Assembly (NCBI GenBank): GCA_949281375.1
Contig: CASDLT010000018.1
Span: 1 to 57,314 of the forward strand
Reading direction: 5' to 3'
Source: an uncultured Nitrosomonas sp.
GTDB taxonomy: Bacteria; Pseudomonadota; Gammaproteobacteria; Burkholderiales; Nitrosomonadaceae
DNA length: 57,314 nt
Shown: piece after piece, positions 42,292-50,783 of the stretch
Numbering within the stretch: the stretch's first letter is position 1
Layout: each line of letters begins with the position of its first letter
Position numbers and translations under genes: made by a program
The notes under the pieces: model-generated
The model's database searches: none
Seen by the model: the letters and a program-made list of their open reading frames with translations, nothing else
Told to the model about the DNA's origin: nothing

Positions 42292-44706
42292 TTAAAAACT
42301 TGCGATTAGGCTTGCTCGAACGGCTATTGGAGAACCAGGTGCAATATTGAAATCGTTGTGTGCCGAGGCAAAATATTTTGTATTCAGCAAATTCTCAATA
42401 TTCAATTGGCCACGGAAATGCTTTGAAAATTGCGCAAAAAGAGCGGCATCAACGCGAGTAAAATCTGGCAACAAAACACGGTTAGTAACTGAGGCAAACA
42501 TACTGTCACGATGAATTACGCCAAATGCAGCACCAATCCGCTCGGTGATGTCATAGCGACTCCAAAGGGAAAAGGTGTGTCGCGGCAACTCACCCACTTC
42601 CGAACCTTTCTGAGCGACTCCAAAAATGTTGCTGGTTATCTCTCCAGTTTGGTAGGCATATCCACCCATCACACTCCAATGGGATGTTAATTGACCGGCG
42701 AGCCCCACTTCCACGCCTTCGGTACGCTGACCTTTAGTAAGAACCGCCACCCCCCCTCCAATGTTGTTGATGACATTGGTGCGATCCAACTGATAGACCG
42801 CGCCTGTCAACGCAAGATCAGGTCTTATATCCCATTTGACACCTGCTTCCAGAGTCGTGAATTTCTCTGGTTTGAGTGTCTCGACAGTAACATTCAAGGA
42901 TGACAGTTGATCTCCTGCGCGAGGAACGAAAGCTTTACTGTAACTGGCGTAAAATGAAACAGGTTCGATGGGTTTGAAAATGATGCCAAAGCGAGGAGCG
43001 ATTAAGTCATCTCTGGTTTTCAAGTGCTCCCGCGGGCCGTTTTTTTGTTGAAAATCGACTTCAAACAAATCATAGCGCACGCCAGCGATGAGTTGTAATT
43101 GTGGTATTATTTCAATCTGATCTTGAATATAGAGCGAAGTGATATTCACAGTGCTGCGATTCAATGCATCGAGATCACCGCCACTATCTCTTGTTCTGAA
43201 AGTAATCGGCACATTCGTGATCGGGTTGCTGATTGATACCGGAAGACTCGTACTTGCTGGATCATTGTTAAATAAACCCATTGCTCGCCGATTATGTGTT
43301 TGTTGACGTCCTATTTCGATCCCGGCCAGCAATGTATGCGCTATTGGCCCGGTATTGAGCGAGTAGATTAAATTAGTTTGATTAAAAACGTTTTCGCGCT
43401 CGGTAGTATTGTTATAAGCACCCAGCGAAACTTCGCCGGTCGCTAATCTAAGTCCATCGTTTGCAAATACATTCTGATAGAACTTATCATATAGCGCATA
43501 ATTCGTTCGATTCTGCAGCGTCACGCCGGAATCAAATTTATGTTCGATAAAAGAATTCAATGCCAGCACTTCGGCACTTGCATGACTTCGCCTGGGATCT
43601 CCAAAAAATTGAGAGCGTCGCACATCAACTGGACCTGTCACTTCACCGCTGCGTCCTACAACAGAAGTAATTCCTCTGTCTGCCGTCCGGTCATCATGAA
43701 AGCGTTCTACGCTGGCGATCACTTTTGTTCGGTGAGTCGGCTTCAATGTAATCGTTGGAGAGATGCCCCAGCGTTCCATGGACACTCCATTGCGAAAGCT
43801 GCCAGCATCTTCGTACATGGCATTCAATCGAATGGCGGCTATATCATTAATGGCATGTCCGACATCGGCCGTCATTCTTTTTTGATTATAAGAACCTCCT
43901 TGAAAGATAAATTCCCGCACCGGATCCCATCCGGCTTGTTTGGTCACACGATTCACAACTCCACCGGAGCCGCCTCGGCCAAAAATCATACCGTTCGCGC
44001 CTTTGAGTACTTCTACTCTCTGGATGTTGTACAAATCACGATAATATTCCACATCATCGCGAATACCATCAGTAAAAAAATCCCCTGTTGAGCGATTGCC
44101 TCGAAATACCAGGGCATCACGATTTCCCTCACCCTGTGAAACACCTACCCCTGGCACGTAACGTACAGCGTCGCCTATACTTCGAACCGATTGATCCTTT
44201 ATCAATTCATCGGTTATTACGGTGATCGATTGGGGCACATCACGCAATAAAGTATTTGTTTTAGTTGCAGTGGTTGAACTCACTGCTGAATAACGGTTGG
44301 TACTGGTCGCAGTAACTTGTATTGACGGTAGTGTTGTAACTTGCTCGCTTGAAGCCGTCGTTGGCTCGATAATGGCGAAACCCTCCTCGCGCTGCACGAG
44401 TTGCAAACCTGAACCAGCGAGCAATTGATCAAGTCCTGTTCTTACATCAAAATCCCCTACCAGACCGGGCGTTACTTTTCCTTGAAACATCTCAGGCTTG
44501 ATCGAAAGTTTTATGCCCGCCTGCTGTGAAAAATGGATCAGTGCATCGTAGAGATAGCCGGCTTGAATATTATATGATTGGGTTGTAACGGCGCTTTCAG
44601 ACAGGGATTCAGCCAAGCCGATGCGAGAAACAAAAGACGATGCCAGAACCAACATAAGTAAGAGCGAGCAAAACAGAATACTACCTGGGGTACCACGAAT
44701 TATCAT
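42292..44706 (-). CDS. TonB-dependent siderophore receptor with STN signalling domain (FecA/FpvA type)
   Basis: The 804-residue product has a signal peptide (to about residue 32), an STN domain (YDALIHFSQQAGIKLSIKP to VQREEGFAIIEP, about 45-115), a TonB-box region, a plug (PQSITVITDELIKDQSVRSIGDAVRYVPGV; GRGGSGGVVNRVTKQ) and a beta-barrel ending in Phe (ASLIASF). It takes up a ferric siderophore. STN domains signal to FecR/FecI pairs, but no such genes are in view, so partners lie elsewhere or the domain is a relic. The terminal motif and plug are intact. Confidence 0.94.
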   Translation of the reverse strand: MIIRGTPGSILFCSLLLMLVLASSFVSRIGLAESLSESAVTTQSYNIQAGYLYDALIHFSQQAGIKLSIKPEMFQGKVTPGLVGDFDVRTGLDQLLAGSGLQLVQREEGFAIIEPTTASSEQVTTLPSIQVTATSTNRYSAVSSTTATKTNTLLRDVPQSITVITDELIKDQSVRSIGDAVRYVPGVGVSQGEGNRDALVFRGNRSTGDFFTDGIRDDVEYYRDLYNIQRVEVLKGANGMIFGRGGSGGVVNRVTKQAGWDPVREFIFQGGSYNQKRMTADVGHAINDIAAIRLNAMYEDAGSFRNGVSMERWGISPTITLKPTHRTKVIASVERFHDDRTADRGITSVVGRSGEVTGPVDVRRSQFFGDPRRSHASAEVLALNSFIEHKFDSGVTLQNRTNYALYDKFYQNVFANDGLRLATGEVSLGAYNNTTERENVFNQTNLIYSLNTGPIAHTLLAGIEIGRQQTHNRRAMGLFNNDPASTSLPVSISNPITNVPITFRTRDSGGDLDALNRSTVNITSLYIQDQIEIIPQLQLIAGVRYDLFEVDFQQKNGPREHLKTRDDLIAPRFGIIFKPIEPVSFYASYSKAFVPRAGDQLSSLNVTVETLKPEKFTTLEAGVKWDIRPDLALTGAVYQLDRTNVINNIGGGVAVLTKGQRTEGVEVGLAGQLTSHWSVMGGYAYQTGEITSNIFGVAQKGSEVGELPRHTFSLWSRYDITERIGAAFGVIHRDSMFASVTNRVLLPDFTRVDAALFAQFSKHFRGQLNIENLLNTKYFASAHNDFNIAPGSPIAVRASLIASF

Positions 44707-45023
44707 AATGAATTAAGCAAAATTATATGCACATTGCTGATGTCTCGATAAATAGACACTTGCATTCATAACATCAACTATCACACCATTCAAAGAGAAC
44801 AGAATAATCACTGCAATGTGGAGATGCACAATGAATAGTTCGGAAGATTAAAAATAATTTGAATAATTATGCCGAACTATGATTTTGATTATTTTATGAT
44901 ACTCTTGATACGAAGAGGAGTATTTAATTTACATTCTTAAGAAAAACGCAACAAGGGTGTGCTCGCTCGTCAAGAATCTTAGTCATCAGTGGTTCTTTTA
45001 ACTGTTCCCACCAGTCTGTCATT
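44707..45023. other. intergenic region upstream of the siderophore receptor
   Basis: AT-rich, with no credible gene. It should contain the receptor promoter, but I see no good Fur box close to that start; a weak AATAATTTGAATAATTATG-like stretch near 44851-44869 is the best candidate. Confidence 0.4.
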
Positions 45024-45245
45024 TTAAGCTGCCGTTTCACACATCTCAGCAGGCTGAGTCATTTTTTGCAACTGCATTTTTTGTGATAGCGTTTCGTCTA
45101 AAACTTGTTTGGCATGACATGCACACAAACCACATTGTGCGGTAACACCCAAACAGGCTTTCAGGTCCCGCATTCTATCAGCGCCTTGATGAATAGCAGT
45201 TCGCAATGTGTTTTCTGTCACACCTTTACAGATACATACATACAT
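45024..45245 (-). CDS. bfd: bacterioferritin-associated ferredoxin
   Basis: The 73-residue product has the four Cys of the Bfd [2Fe-2S] cluster: MYVCICKGVTE (C-x-C) and GLCACHAK preceded by CLGVTAQC. Bfd gives electrons to bacterioferritin to release stored iron, and is normally made in iron starvation. A Fur-like box lies about 50-70 bases upstream, as expected. No bacterioferritin gene is adjacent. Confidence 0.92.
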   Translation of the reverse strand: MYVCICKGVTENTLRTAIHQGADRMRDLKACLGVTAQCGLCACHAKQVLDETLSQKMQLQKMTQPAEMCETAA

Positions 45246-45572
45246 TTTCTTCTATACCTTGCAAGTTATGTTTCAGGAATCCGTTCTATAGCAACAATAA
45301 TGAGAACGATTCTTAATTCTATCATTTTGCCTAATAAATGCAACTAATTTGTTTTAGATATGCCAGTTCGAGAAATGAACTATGTTGATGGTTTCAAAGA
45401 CTCATATCGATCGAATCGCAGAAAAACATACAACTGCCATACCTAGAGGGATTTCGTATTGAATGACCGCCGTGGTCAACATAAAATAGCATCGGTTTGA
45501 GTTTTTTGCATAGAGGCAGCTTGGTGCGACCTGGGTATAGGATGGCCCAGCTCGAACACTCCTTTGGTAGCC
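45246..45572. other. intergenic region upstream of bfd
   Basis: Non-coding as far as I can see. It holds the bfd promoter and Fur box at its left end. The right half (about 45440-45572) may be part of a decayed mobile element together with the next frame. Confidence 0.4.
45296..45316 (-). promoter_or_regulatory. Fur-like box before bfd
   Basis: AATAATGAGAACGATTCTTAA contains GAGAA-CGA-TTCT symmetry with AATGA/TTAA flanks, in keeping with a Fur box. A TATAGA hexamer lies between it and the bfd start, so Fur bound here would block the promoter. Confidence 0.6.
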
Positions 45573-45827
45573 CTAATTTTGAGTGACGAATGATTGCTGT
45601 ATGCCATTACAAGATGAGCCGGGGCTCATTGCTGTCCCCCAGCCCAGCGTCGGATTGCCGACAACGATTGCGACAACAATAGCATTGGAAAGAAAGCGAG
45701 TTTGAAATCCATGCCAACTTGATTTCGTCAAAAGAAAAGTTGCAGCATCGCAGCCAGCAACGACAAAACCTTTTTTACCGTCATCGGGATCTGTCACCTT
45801 ACGCTCAGGCTCAGGATCTCGTGACAA
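45573..45827 (-). CDS. short frame, probably a relic near a decayed insertion sequence
   Basis: The 84-residue frame includes DPDDGKKGFVVAGCDAATFLL, which reminds me of hypothetical proteins often called opposite or beside transposase genes. The rest is low in recognisable structure and no good ribosome binding site is seen. It ends one base before the next minus-strand gene's stop. It is likely not a real protein; it may mark an IS relic. Confidence 0.25.
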   Translation of the reverse strand: MSRDPEPERKVTDPDDGKKGFVVAGCDAATFLLTKSSWHGFQTRFLSNAIVVAIVVGNPTLGWGTAMSPGSSCNGIQQSFVTQN

Positions 45828-45828
45828 G

Positions 45829-46158
45829 CTAGAGCAATGAAAATCCGACAGCGGTATTTACGCTATCTCTAACTACATTCAGTGCTTCAGTGATAGCCGC
45901 CTCAGCGGCCAGAATCCCAAGACCTTCTATAGTCATGAACACCATGCGAGTGGCATTCTTCTGAATCTCGAGATGCAAGACAGCCTGTTCCTTCGTAATC
46001 TTTCCAGAGACCTTCAATGTTTCTATCATTACCAGCGTCTGGGCCAGTTTTTTTGCTTCGGCTTCGCCGTATTCCCTGATTTCAGGCCATTTAGCAATCA
46101 GAGTGCCATTGAATGCCGCGAATATGTCCTTTCCAAGTTGAGTTACATCGAGACTCAT
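45829..46158 (-). CDS. small hypothetical protein, helical
   Basis: The 109-residue product (MSLDVTQLGKDIFAAFNGTLIAK) is helical, with an amphipathic middle (EAEAKKLAQTLVMIETLKVSG) and a more hydrophobic end (GLGILAAEAAITEALN). AAGGAG lies six bases before the chosen ATG, with another ATG immediately before. It follows a lipoprotein gene by 42 bases, so they may be an operon. I recognise no family; a phage or toxin-like origin is possible but not shown. Confidence 0.6.
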   Translation of the reverse strand: MSLDVTQLGKDIFAAFNGTLIAKWPEIREYGEAEAKKLAQTLVMIETLKVSGKITKEQAVLHLEIQKNATRMVFMTIEGLGILAAEAAITEALNVVRDSVNTAVGFSLL

Positions 46159-46200
46159 CATATTCTCCTTACGATCGAGCGATCCATTGTTGGGTAAAGG

Positions 46201-46662
46201 CTATTGGCCACGGCGCTTGGCAAGCTCTAACTTCAGGATTGCCGTATAGCTGGTGTTGAAATGTGCTCGCAGCAGTGCAATCTGATCCTTCGACAGGCAC
46301 GAAATCTTGTGTAGTTTCTCGAGATTTTCCAAGCTACTCAATAGTAAATGAGCTTCTTTCGTCGTAATGTCATTTTTAGGAATTGCCGCTGCCCTCACAG
46401 TGATCGCGCTCACATCTATCTTTGCTTCATCATAGAATTGTTTATGCCTGTCATATTCGCAATCGGGCGAATTTTCAACATTTTCCAGAGCAACCAAATG
46501 GGATTCGGTCTTCCTCTGCAAGGCACTGACTGTCCGATCGGTGGTCTCATCATAATCGCTGATCAGCTTCACAGTACAGCCCGCCAGTCCAGCCATCATC
46601 AGCCAAAATACAGCTAATAAACAGATGCCAATCGGCGATATTCGATATATTCTCACTACCAT
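46201..46662 (-). CDS. small lipoprotein, unknown function
   Basis: The 153-residue product has a hydrophobic signal ending in the lipobox LAGC (about residues 26-29), so it should be lipid-anchored. The mature part is helical and charged, with Cys in SPDCEYD and HKISCLSKD that could pair. AGGAGA lies seven bases before the ATG. It lies directly upstream of the small helical gene, probably in one transcript. No family recognised. Confidence 0.65.
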   Translation of the reverse strand: MVVRIYRISPIGICLLAVFWLMMAGLAGCTVKLISDYDETTDRTVSALQRKTESHLVALENVENSPDCEYDRHKQFYDEAKIDVSAITVRAAAIPKNDITTKEAHLLLSSLENLEKLHKISCLSKDQIALLRAHFNTSYTAILKLELAKRRGQ

Positions 46663-46922
46663 GTATCTTCTCCTATCAATGCTGAGCGGATGAATATGCG
46701 CATGCAGTTATTATATGTTTTGTCATCATTGGGCATGTCTTCTGAATCACTTCCCCCTGATATCCCTAGCCTCAGAGTGGACTGGCTGCGCTGAACTTAT
46801 TTTACTTTGTCGTTACTAAACAACCACAAAATGCATTCGTGAGGATTGCCTATGATCTACCAAGACTGAGGCGCTATAATACCCCTCAAACGAAGAATAT
46901 ATCATCAGATAATTATTAGGAT

Positions 46923-49037
46923 ATGTCACAGCCATTATTTCAACGAACCCCCTTACTCGACGGCTCCGATGTCAGCGCTAAACGCGAAGAAATTCGAACT
47001 TATTTCCATTCCACACTGGATCGCTATGAGCAGTTATTTGAAACACTGCGCAATGACGAAGCTTATTATAAAAAACCCATCAGCCTGCGTCATCCACTGA
47101 TTTTCTACCTCGGACATACCGCCACATTTTTTGTCAACAAACTGATCCTCGCCGGAATCATTGTCGATCGCATCAATCCCCGGCTTGAATCCATTTTCGC
47201 TGTTGGCGTTGATGAAATGAGCTGGGATGATCTCGACAGCAATCATTATGATTGGCCCACAGTCGAAGAAGTGCGCATATATCGTCACGCAGTGCGCAGC
47301 CTGGTGGACAAGCTCATCGAGACTCTGCCATTAACGCTGCCGATTACTTGGGAAAGCACTTGGTGGCCAATTTTGATGGGTATCGAGCATGAGCGCATCC
47401 ATCTCGAAACTTCTTCGGTATTGATCCGTCAGCATGCACTCGAATTTGTTCGACCGCATCCTGCCTGGCAGCCCTGCCGTAAGTCCGGAATCGCTCCTGA
47501 TAATGCATTGGTTCAGATTCCGAGTGGAACTGTCATGATTGGCCAGGACAAATCCCGCCAACAGCATTACGGTTGGGATAATGAATATGGATTACACACC
47601 GCCGAAATTCCAGCGTTTCAAGCAAGTAAATATGTGGTGAGCAATCACGAGTTTCTTCCATTCGTCGAGGCTAACGGTTATCACACCGAAAAATATTGGC
47701 AAGAAGAAGGCCATTCCTGGCAGACATTCACTCAAGCTGCTCATCCCACATTTTGGATAAAAAAAGATACTGGCTGGCACTTGCGCATCATGACCGAAGA
47801 AATGCCGATGCCCTGGGATTGGCCCGTAGAAGTCAATTATCATGAGGCCAAAGCGTTCTGTAATTGGAAAGCTGAGTCGAGCAACCAACCAGTCCGGTTA
47901 CCCACGGAAGATGAATGGTATCGCCTGTATGATGTGGCGCAGTTATCCGACGTGCCTTTCAACGCACCGGCCCAAGGTAATCTGCATCTGGATCATTATG
48001 CTTCCAGTTGTCCAGTTAATGAATTTTCTCATGGCGAATTTTTCGATATTGTCGGTAATGTCTGGCAGTGGACTGAAACCCCCACTTATCCCTTTACAGG
48101 CTTCGATGTACATCCGCTCTACGATGACTTCACGACACCGACCTTCGATAATCAGCATAACCTGATCAAAGGTGGTTCATGGATTGCATGTGGCAACGAA
48201 TCATTACACAGTTCACGCTATGCGTTTCGCCGTCACTTTTTTCAGCATGCCGGCTTTCGATATGTCGTTTCCGAGACGCCTGCAACACAACCCGGCTCGA
48301 ACTATGAAACTGATAAATTACTATCCGAGTATGCCGAATTTCACTACGGCGATACCTATTTCAATGTACCCAACTTTCCCAAATCGTTGGCAGAGATTGC
48401 CATAGCCGCCATGGGGGATCGCCCTACGCGGACTGCTCTCGATCTTGGTTGCGCATCGGGCCGTTCAACATTCGAACTGGCGCGCAAGTTTGATCATGTC
48501 ACCGGCGTCGATTTTTCGGCGCGTTTCATTGGTCAGGGCGTGCAATTGTCTCAGCAGGGAATTTTACGTTACACCTTGACTGATGAAGGTGATTTGGTTT
48601 CATATAAAGAACGCACGTTGAAGAATCTCGATTTGGATCACGTCAAGCATAAAGTCGAATTCTACCAAGGTGATGCCTGCAATCTGAAACCTATCTTCAC
48701 TGATTATGATCTGATACTTGCCGCCAACCTGATTGATCGTCTATACGATCCGGCCAAATTGCTGAACAGCATTCACACGCGCATCAAGCCGGGCGGCCTG
48801 CTGATGATCACGTCGCCGTACACATGGCTCACAGAACATACTAAAAAAGAAGCTTGGATTGGCGGATTTAAACGCGATGGTGAAAACTTTACGACCTTGG
48901 ATGGGCTAAAGGAAATTCTCAGCAAGCATTTTCGTTTGATTCAAGGTCCGCAACCTTTACCATTTGTAATTCGGGAAACCAAGCGTAAATTCCAGCACAC
49001 GGTCTCTGAAGTCACCATTTGGGAAAAAACTTCTTGA
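46923..49037 (+). CDS. ovoA: 5-histidylcysteine sulfoxide synthase / mercaptohistidine methyltransferase
   Basis: The 704-residue product has a DinB-like N-domain with the iron-binding HxxxHxE motif (H156, H160, E162 in GIEHERIHLE), a formylglycine-generating-enzyme-type domain (VQIPSGTVMIGQD, RLPTEDEWYRL, FDIVGNVWQWTETP, GGSWIACGNES, RRHFFQHAGFRYV), and a C-terminal SAM methyltransferase (ALDLGCASGRSTFEL, GVDFSARFIGQG). This is the full OvoA plan. OvoA joins cysteine to histidine with oxygen and later methylates 5-thiohistidine to ovothiol A, an antioxidant. The next gene is the matching lyase and its start overlaps this stop by one base. Confidence 0.92.
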   Translation: MSQPLFQRTPLLDGSDVSAKREEIRTYFHSTLDRYEQLFETLRNDEAYYKKPISLRHPLIFYLGHTATFFVNKLILAGIIVDRINPRLESIFAVGVDEMSWDDLDSNHYDWPTVEEVRIYRHAVRSLVDKLIETLPLTLPITWESTWWPILMGIEHERIHLETSSVLIRQHALEFVRPHPAWQPCRKSGIAPDNALVQIPSGTVMIGQDKSRQQHYGWDNEYGLHTAEIPAFQASKYVVSNHEFLPFVEANGYHTEKYWQEEGHSWQTFTQAAHPTFWIKKDTGWHLRIMTEEMPMPWDWPVEVNYHEAKAFCNWKAESSNQPVRLPTEDEWYRLYDVAQLSDVPFNAPAQGNLHLDHYASSCPVNEFSHGEFFDIVGNVWQWTETPTYPFTGFDVHPLYDDFTTPTFDNQHNLIKGGSWIACGNESLHSSRYAFRRHFFQHAGFRYVVSETPATQPGSNYETDKLLSEYAEFHYGDTYFNVPNFPKSLAEIAIAAMGDRPTRTALDLGCASGRSTFELARKFDHVTGVDFSARFIGQGVQLSQQGILRYTLTDEGDLVSYKERTLKNLDLDHVKHKVEFYQGDACNLKPIFTDYDLILAANLIDRLYDPAKLLNSIHTRIKPGGLLMITSPYTWLTEHTKKEAWIGGFKRDGENFTTLDGLKEILSKHFRLIQGPQPLPFVIRETKRKFQHTVSEVTIWEKTS

Positions 49038-50209
49038 TGCATGGCTTTAATTTTGATTTTGACCACGACATCGACCGCGAAGGCAGCAACAGCGTCAAAT
49101 ATGACGGACGCAAAGCCACATTCGGCAAAAGCAACGTCATCCCTGCCTGGGTGGCTGACATGGATTTCGCTGCCCCGCCGGCAGTGGCTCGCGCACTGGC
49201 AGGACGCGCTACGCACCCGATCTATGGATATAGCCTGTTTCCTGACAGTCTGTATCAGGCATTAATCGAATGGATGCAGCGGCGTCATGGATGGCGTATA
49301 GAACGCGACTGGATCCTGATGTGCCCCGGTGTAGTCCCCTCTTTAAATGCCGCGGTCATGGCGCTTACGGAACCCGGGGAATCCATCATCATTCAGCCAC
49401 CGGTCTATTTTCCTTTTTTCTCCGCCGTCACACAAACAGGCAGAAAATTGGTGCAGAATCCTCTAATTTTAGATAATGACCGTTATTTCATCGATTTTGC
49501 ACATTTGGAGCAATGCGCTCAGGACGCACATTTACTGTTATTGTGCTCACCGCACAATCCGGTAGGACGGGTATGGCAATCTAAGGAACTGGCACAGTTG
49601 CTTGCAATTGCTGAAAAACACAAGCTGATCATTTTTTCCGATGAAATTCACGCCGATCTGATCTATGCCGGCAATCAACATCAGACGCTGGGTTCATTTG
49701 CAGCAAACGCCGCTAACATCATTACTGCCGTCGCACCCAGCAAAACCTTTAATATTCCCGGCCTAAACCTGTCGGCATTGATTGTGCCCGATCCATCCAT
49801 CCGCAGCGCCGTCATCCGGGTATTCAATACACTGCATGTCAGTGCTTCGAATCCTTTTAGTATCGTTGCTTTCGAGGCGGCTTACCGGGAAGGGGAAACC
49901 TGGCTGGAAGCATTGCTGTGTTATTTGCGTGTTTCTCGCGATGACGTCTGTGCTTATCTGGCGCACTATTTGCCGGAAATCAAGGTCATCCACGCGGAAG
50001 GGACTTATTTGCTATGGCTCGACTGCCGCGCCTGGGGAATGAGTGACAACGAATTGAAGCATTTTTTTATCCATGAAGCGGGCGTCGGCCTGAATCCTGG
50101 CACGCAATTTGGACAGGAGGGCAGCGGTTTCATGCGTCTGAATATTGGCGCCCCTCGCCATACTCTCATGAAAATTCTGGAGAACATAAGGAACGCCAAA
50201 CGGCGATGA
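49037..50209 (+). CDS. ovoB: PLP-dependent C-S lyase of the PatB/MalY type, probable ovothiol sulfoxide lyase
   Basis: The 390-residue product (MHGFNFDFDHDIDREGSNSVKYD) is a fold-type I aminotransferase-like enzyme: WVADMDFAAPPAV, GYSLFPDS, LCSPHNPVGRVW, FSDEIHADLIY and the PLP lysine in VAPSKTFNIPGL. PatB/MalY enzymes cleave C-S bonds; in ovothiol synthesis OvoB removes the cysteine part of the sulfoxide. Coupling to ovoA (TGATG overlap) supports this. I used the ATG at the overlap rather than an upstream TTG. Could also act as a cystathionine beta-lyase. Confidence 0.88.
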   Translation: MHGFNFDFDHDIDREGSNSVKYDGRKATFGKSNVIPAWVADMDFAAPPAVARALAGRATHPIYGYSLFPDSLYQALIEWMQRRHGWRIERDWILMCPGVVPSLNAAVMALTEPGESIIIQPPVYFPFFSAVTQTGRKLVQNPLILDNDRYFIDFAHLEQCAQDAHLLLLCSPHNPVGRVWQSKELAQLLAIAEKHKLIIFSDEIHADLIYAGNQHQTLGSFAANAANIITAVAPSKTFNIPGLNLSALIVPDPSIRSAVIRVFNTLHVSASNPFSIVAFEAAYREGETWLEALLCYLRVSRDDVCAYLAHYLPEIKVIHAEGTYLLWLDCRAWGMSDNELKHFFIHEAGVGLNPGTQFGQEGSGFMRLNIGAPRHTLMKILENIRNAKRR

Positions 50210-50426
50210 ATCATCAGACCGTTCCGACCAGCATTATCTCAAGGAAATTCTAAAAAAATTAAGAGCAACAGCCTGGCCATACGAAATGGTTAAAAATGTG
50301 ATATGTAAATCGAACGTAAATTGAGCGTTTCAAGCTGACTTGAACCTAATCATTATCGCAAGAGGCTGAGTACAGGTAATCTGTAGTAATCTATACTTTT
50401 GTAGTCTTTCAGAACTTACCCAAAAT

Positions 50427-50451
50427 AAAACCGCCTATGGTAGGCGGTTTT
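50427..50451. terminator. bidirectional rho-independent terminator
   Basis: AAAACCGCCTA and TAGGCGGTTTT form a perfect 11-base stem with loop TGG, with T-runs on both strands. It lies between ovoB and the convergent small lipoprotein gene and should stop both. Confidence 0.92.
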
Positions 50452-50483
50452 AGTTCATTTCTGATCATGAGATCATCACTGAA

Positions 50484-50666
50484 TCAATGACCTGGTTTGC
50501 TCGTTCCGCCAAAAGGACGTGGATCTTGCCCTTCTTTGAGACACTCACCGTTGCCGCCAATCCCAAATTTACAATCCTCTGTGCTTGCATTTGGATCTCC
50601 CATGTTGGCGTTTGAACAAGCCGCTAAAGAAACCAATAATGTTACTGCAAAAATTGATAATTTCAT
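50484..50666 (-). CDS. very small lipoprotein
   Basis: The 60-residue product starts MKLSIFAVTLLVSLAACSN, a lipoprotein signal with lipobox LAAC (Cys17). The mature part is only about 44 residues, with two more Cys (EDCKFG, GECLKEG) that could pair and an Asn/Gly/Pro-rich end. AAAGGAA precedes the ATG. It ends by the shared terminator. Function unknown. Confidence 0.75.
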   Translation of the reverse strand: MKLSIFAVTLLVSLAACSNANMGDPNASTEDCKFGIGGNGECLKEGQDPRPFGGTSKPGH

Positions 50667-50783
50667 TGTTTATATTCCTTTCAAATTTTCCATATTGTCA
50701 ATGAAAATTGAGTATAACAGAATTAATGAAACTTCCAAGCACTCGGATAATGAGAATGAACGAGTAGTCTACCCTCTCCAGCT

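Noticed and set aside
50327..50345. TTCAAG-CTGA-CTTGAA hairpin after ovoB as a terminator or RNA gene
   Set aside because: Only six base pairs and no T run; the strong terminator at 50427 explains the 3' end.
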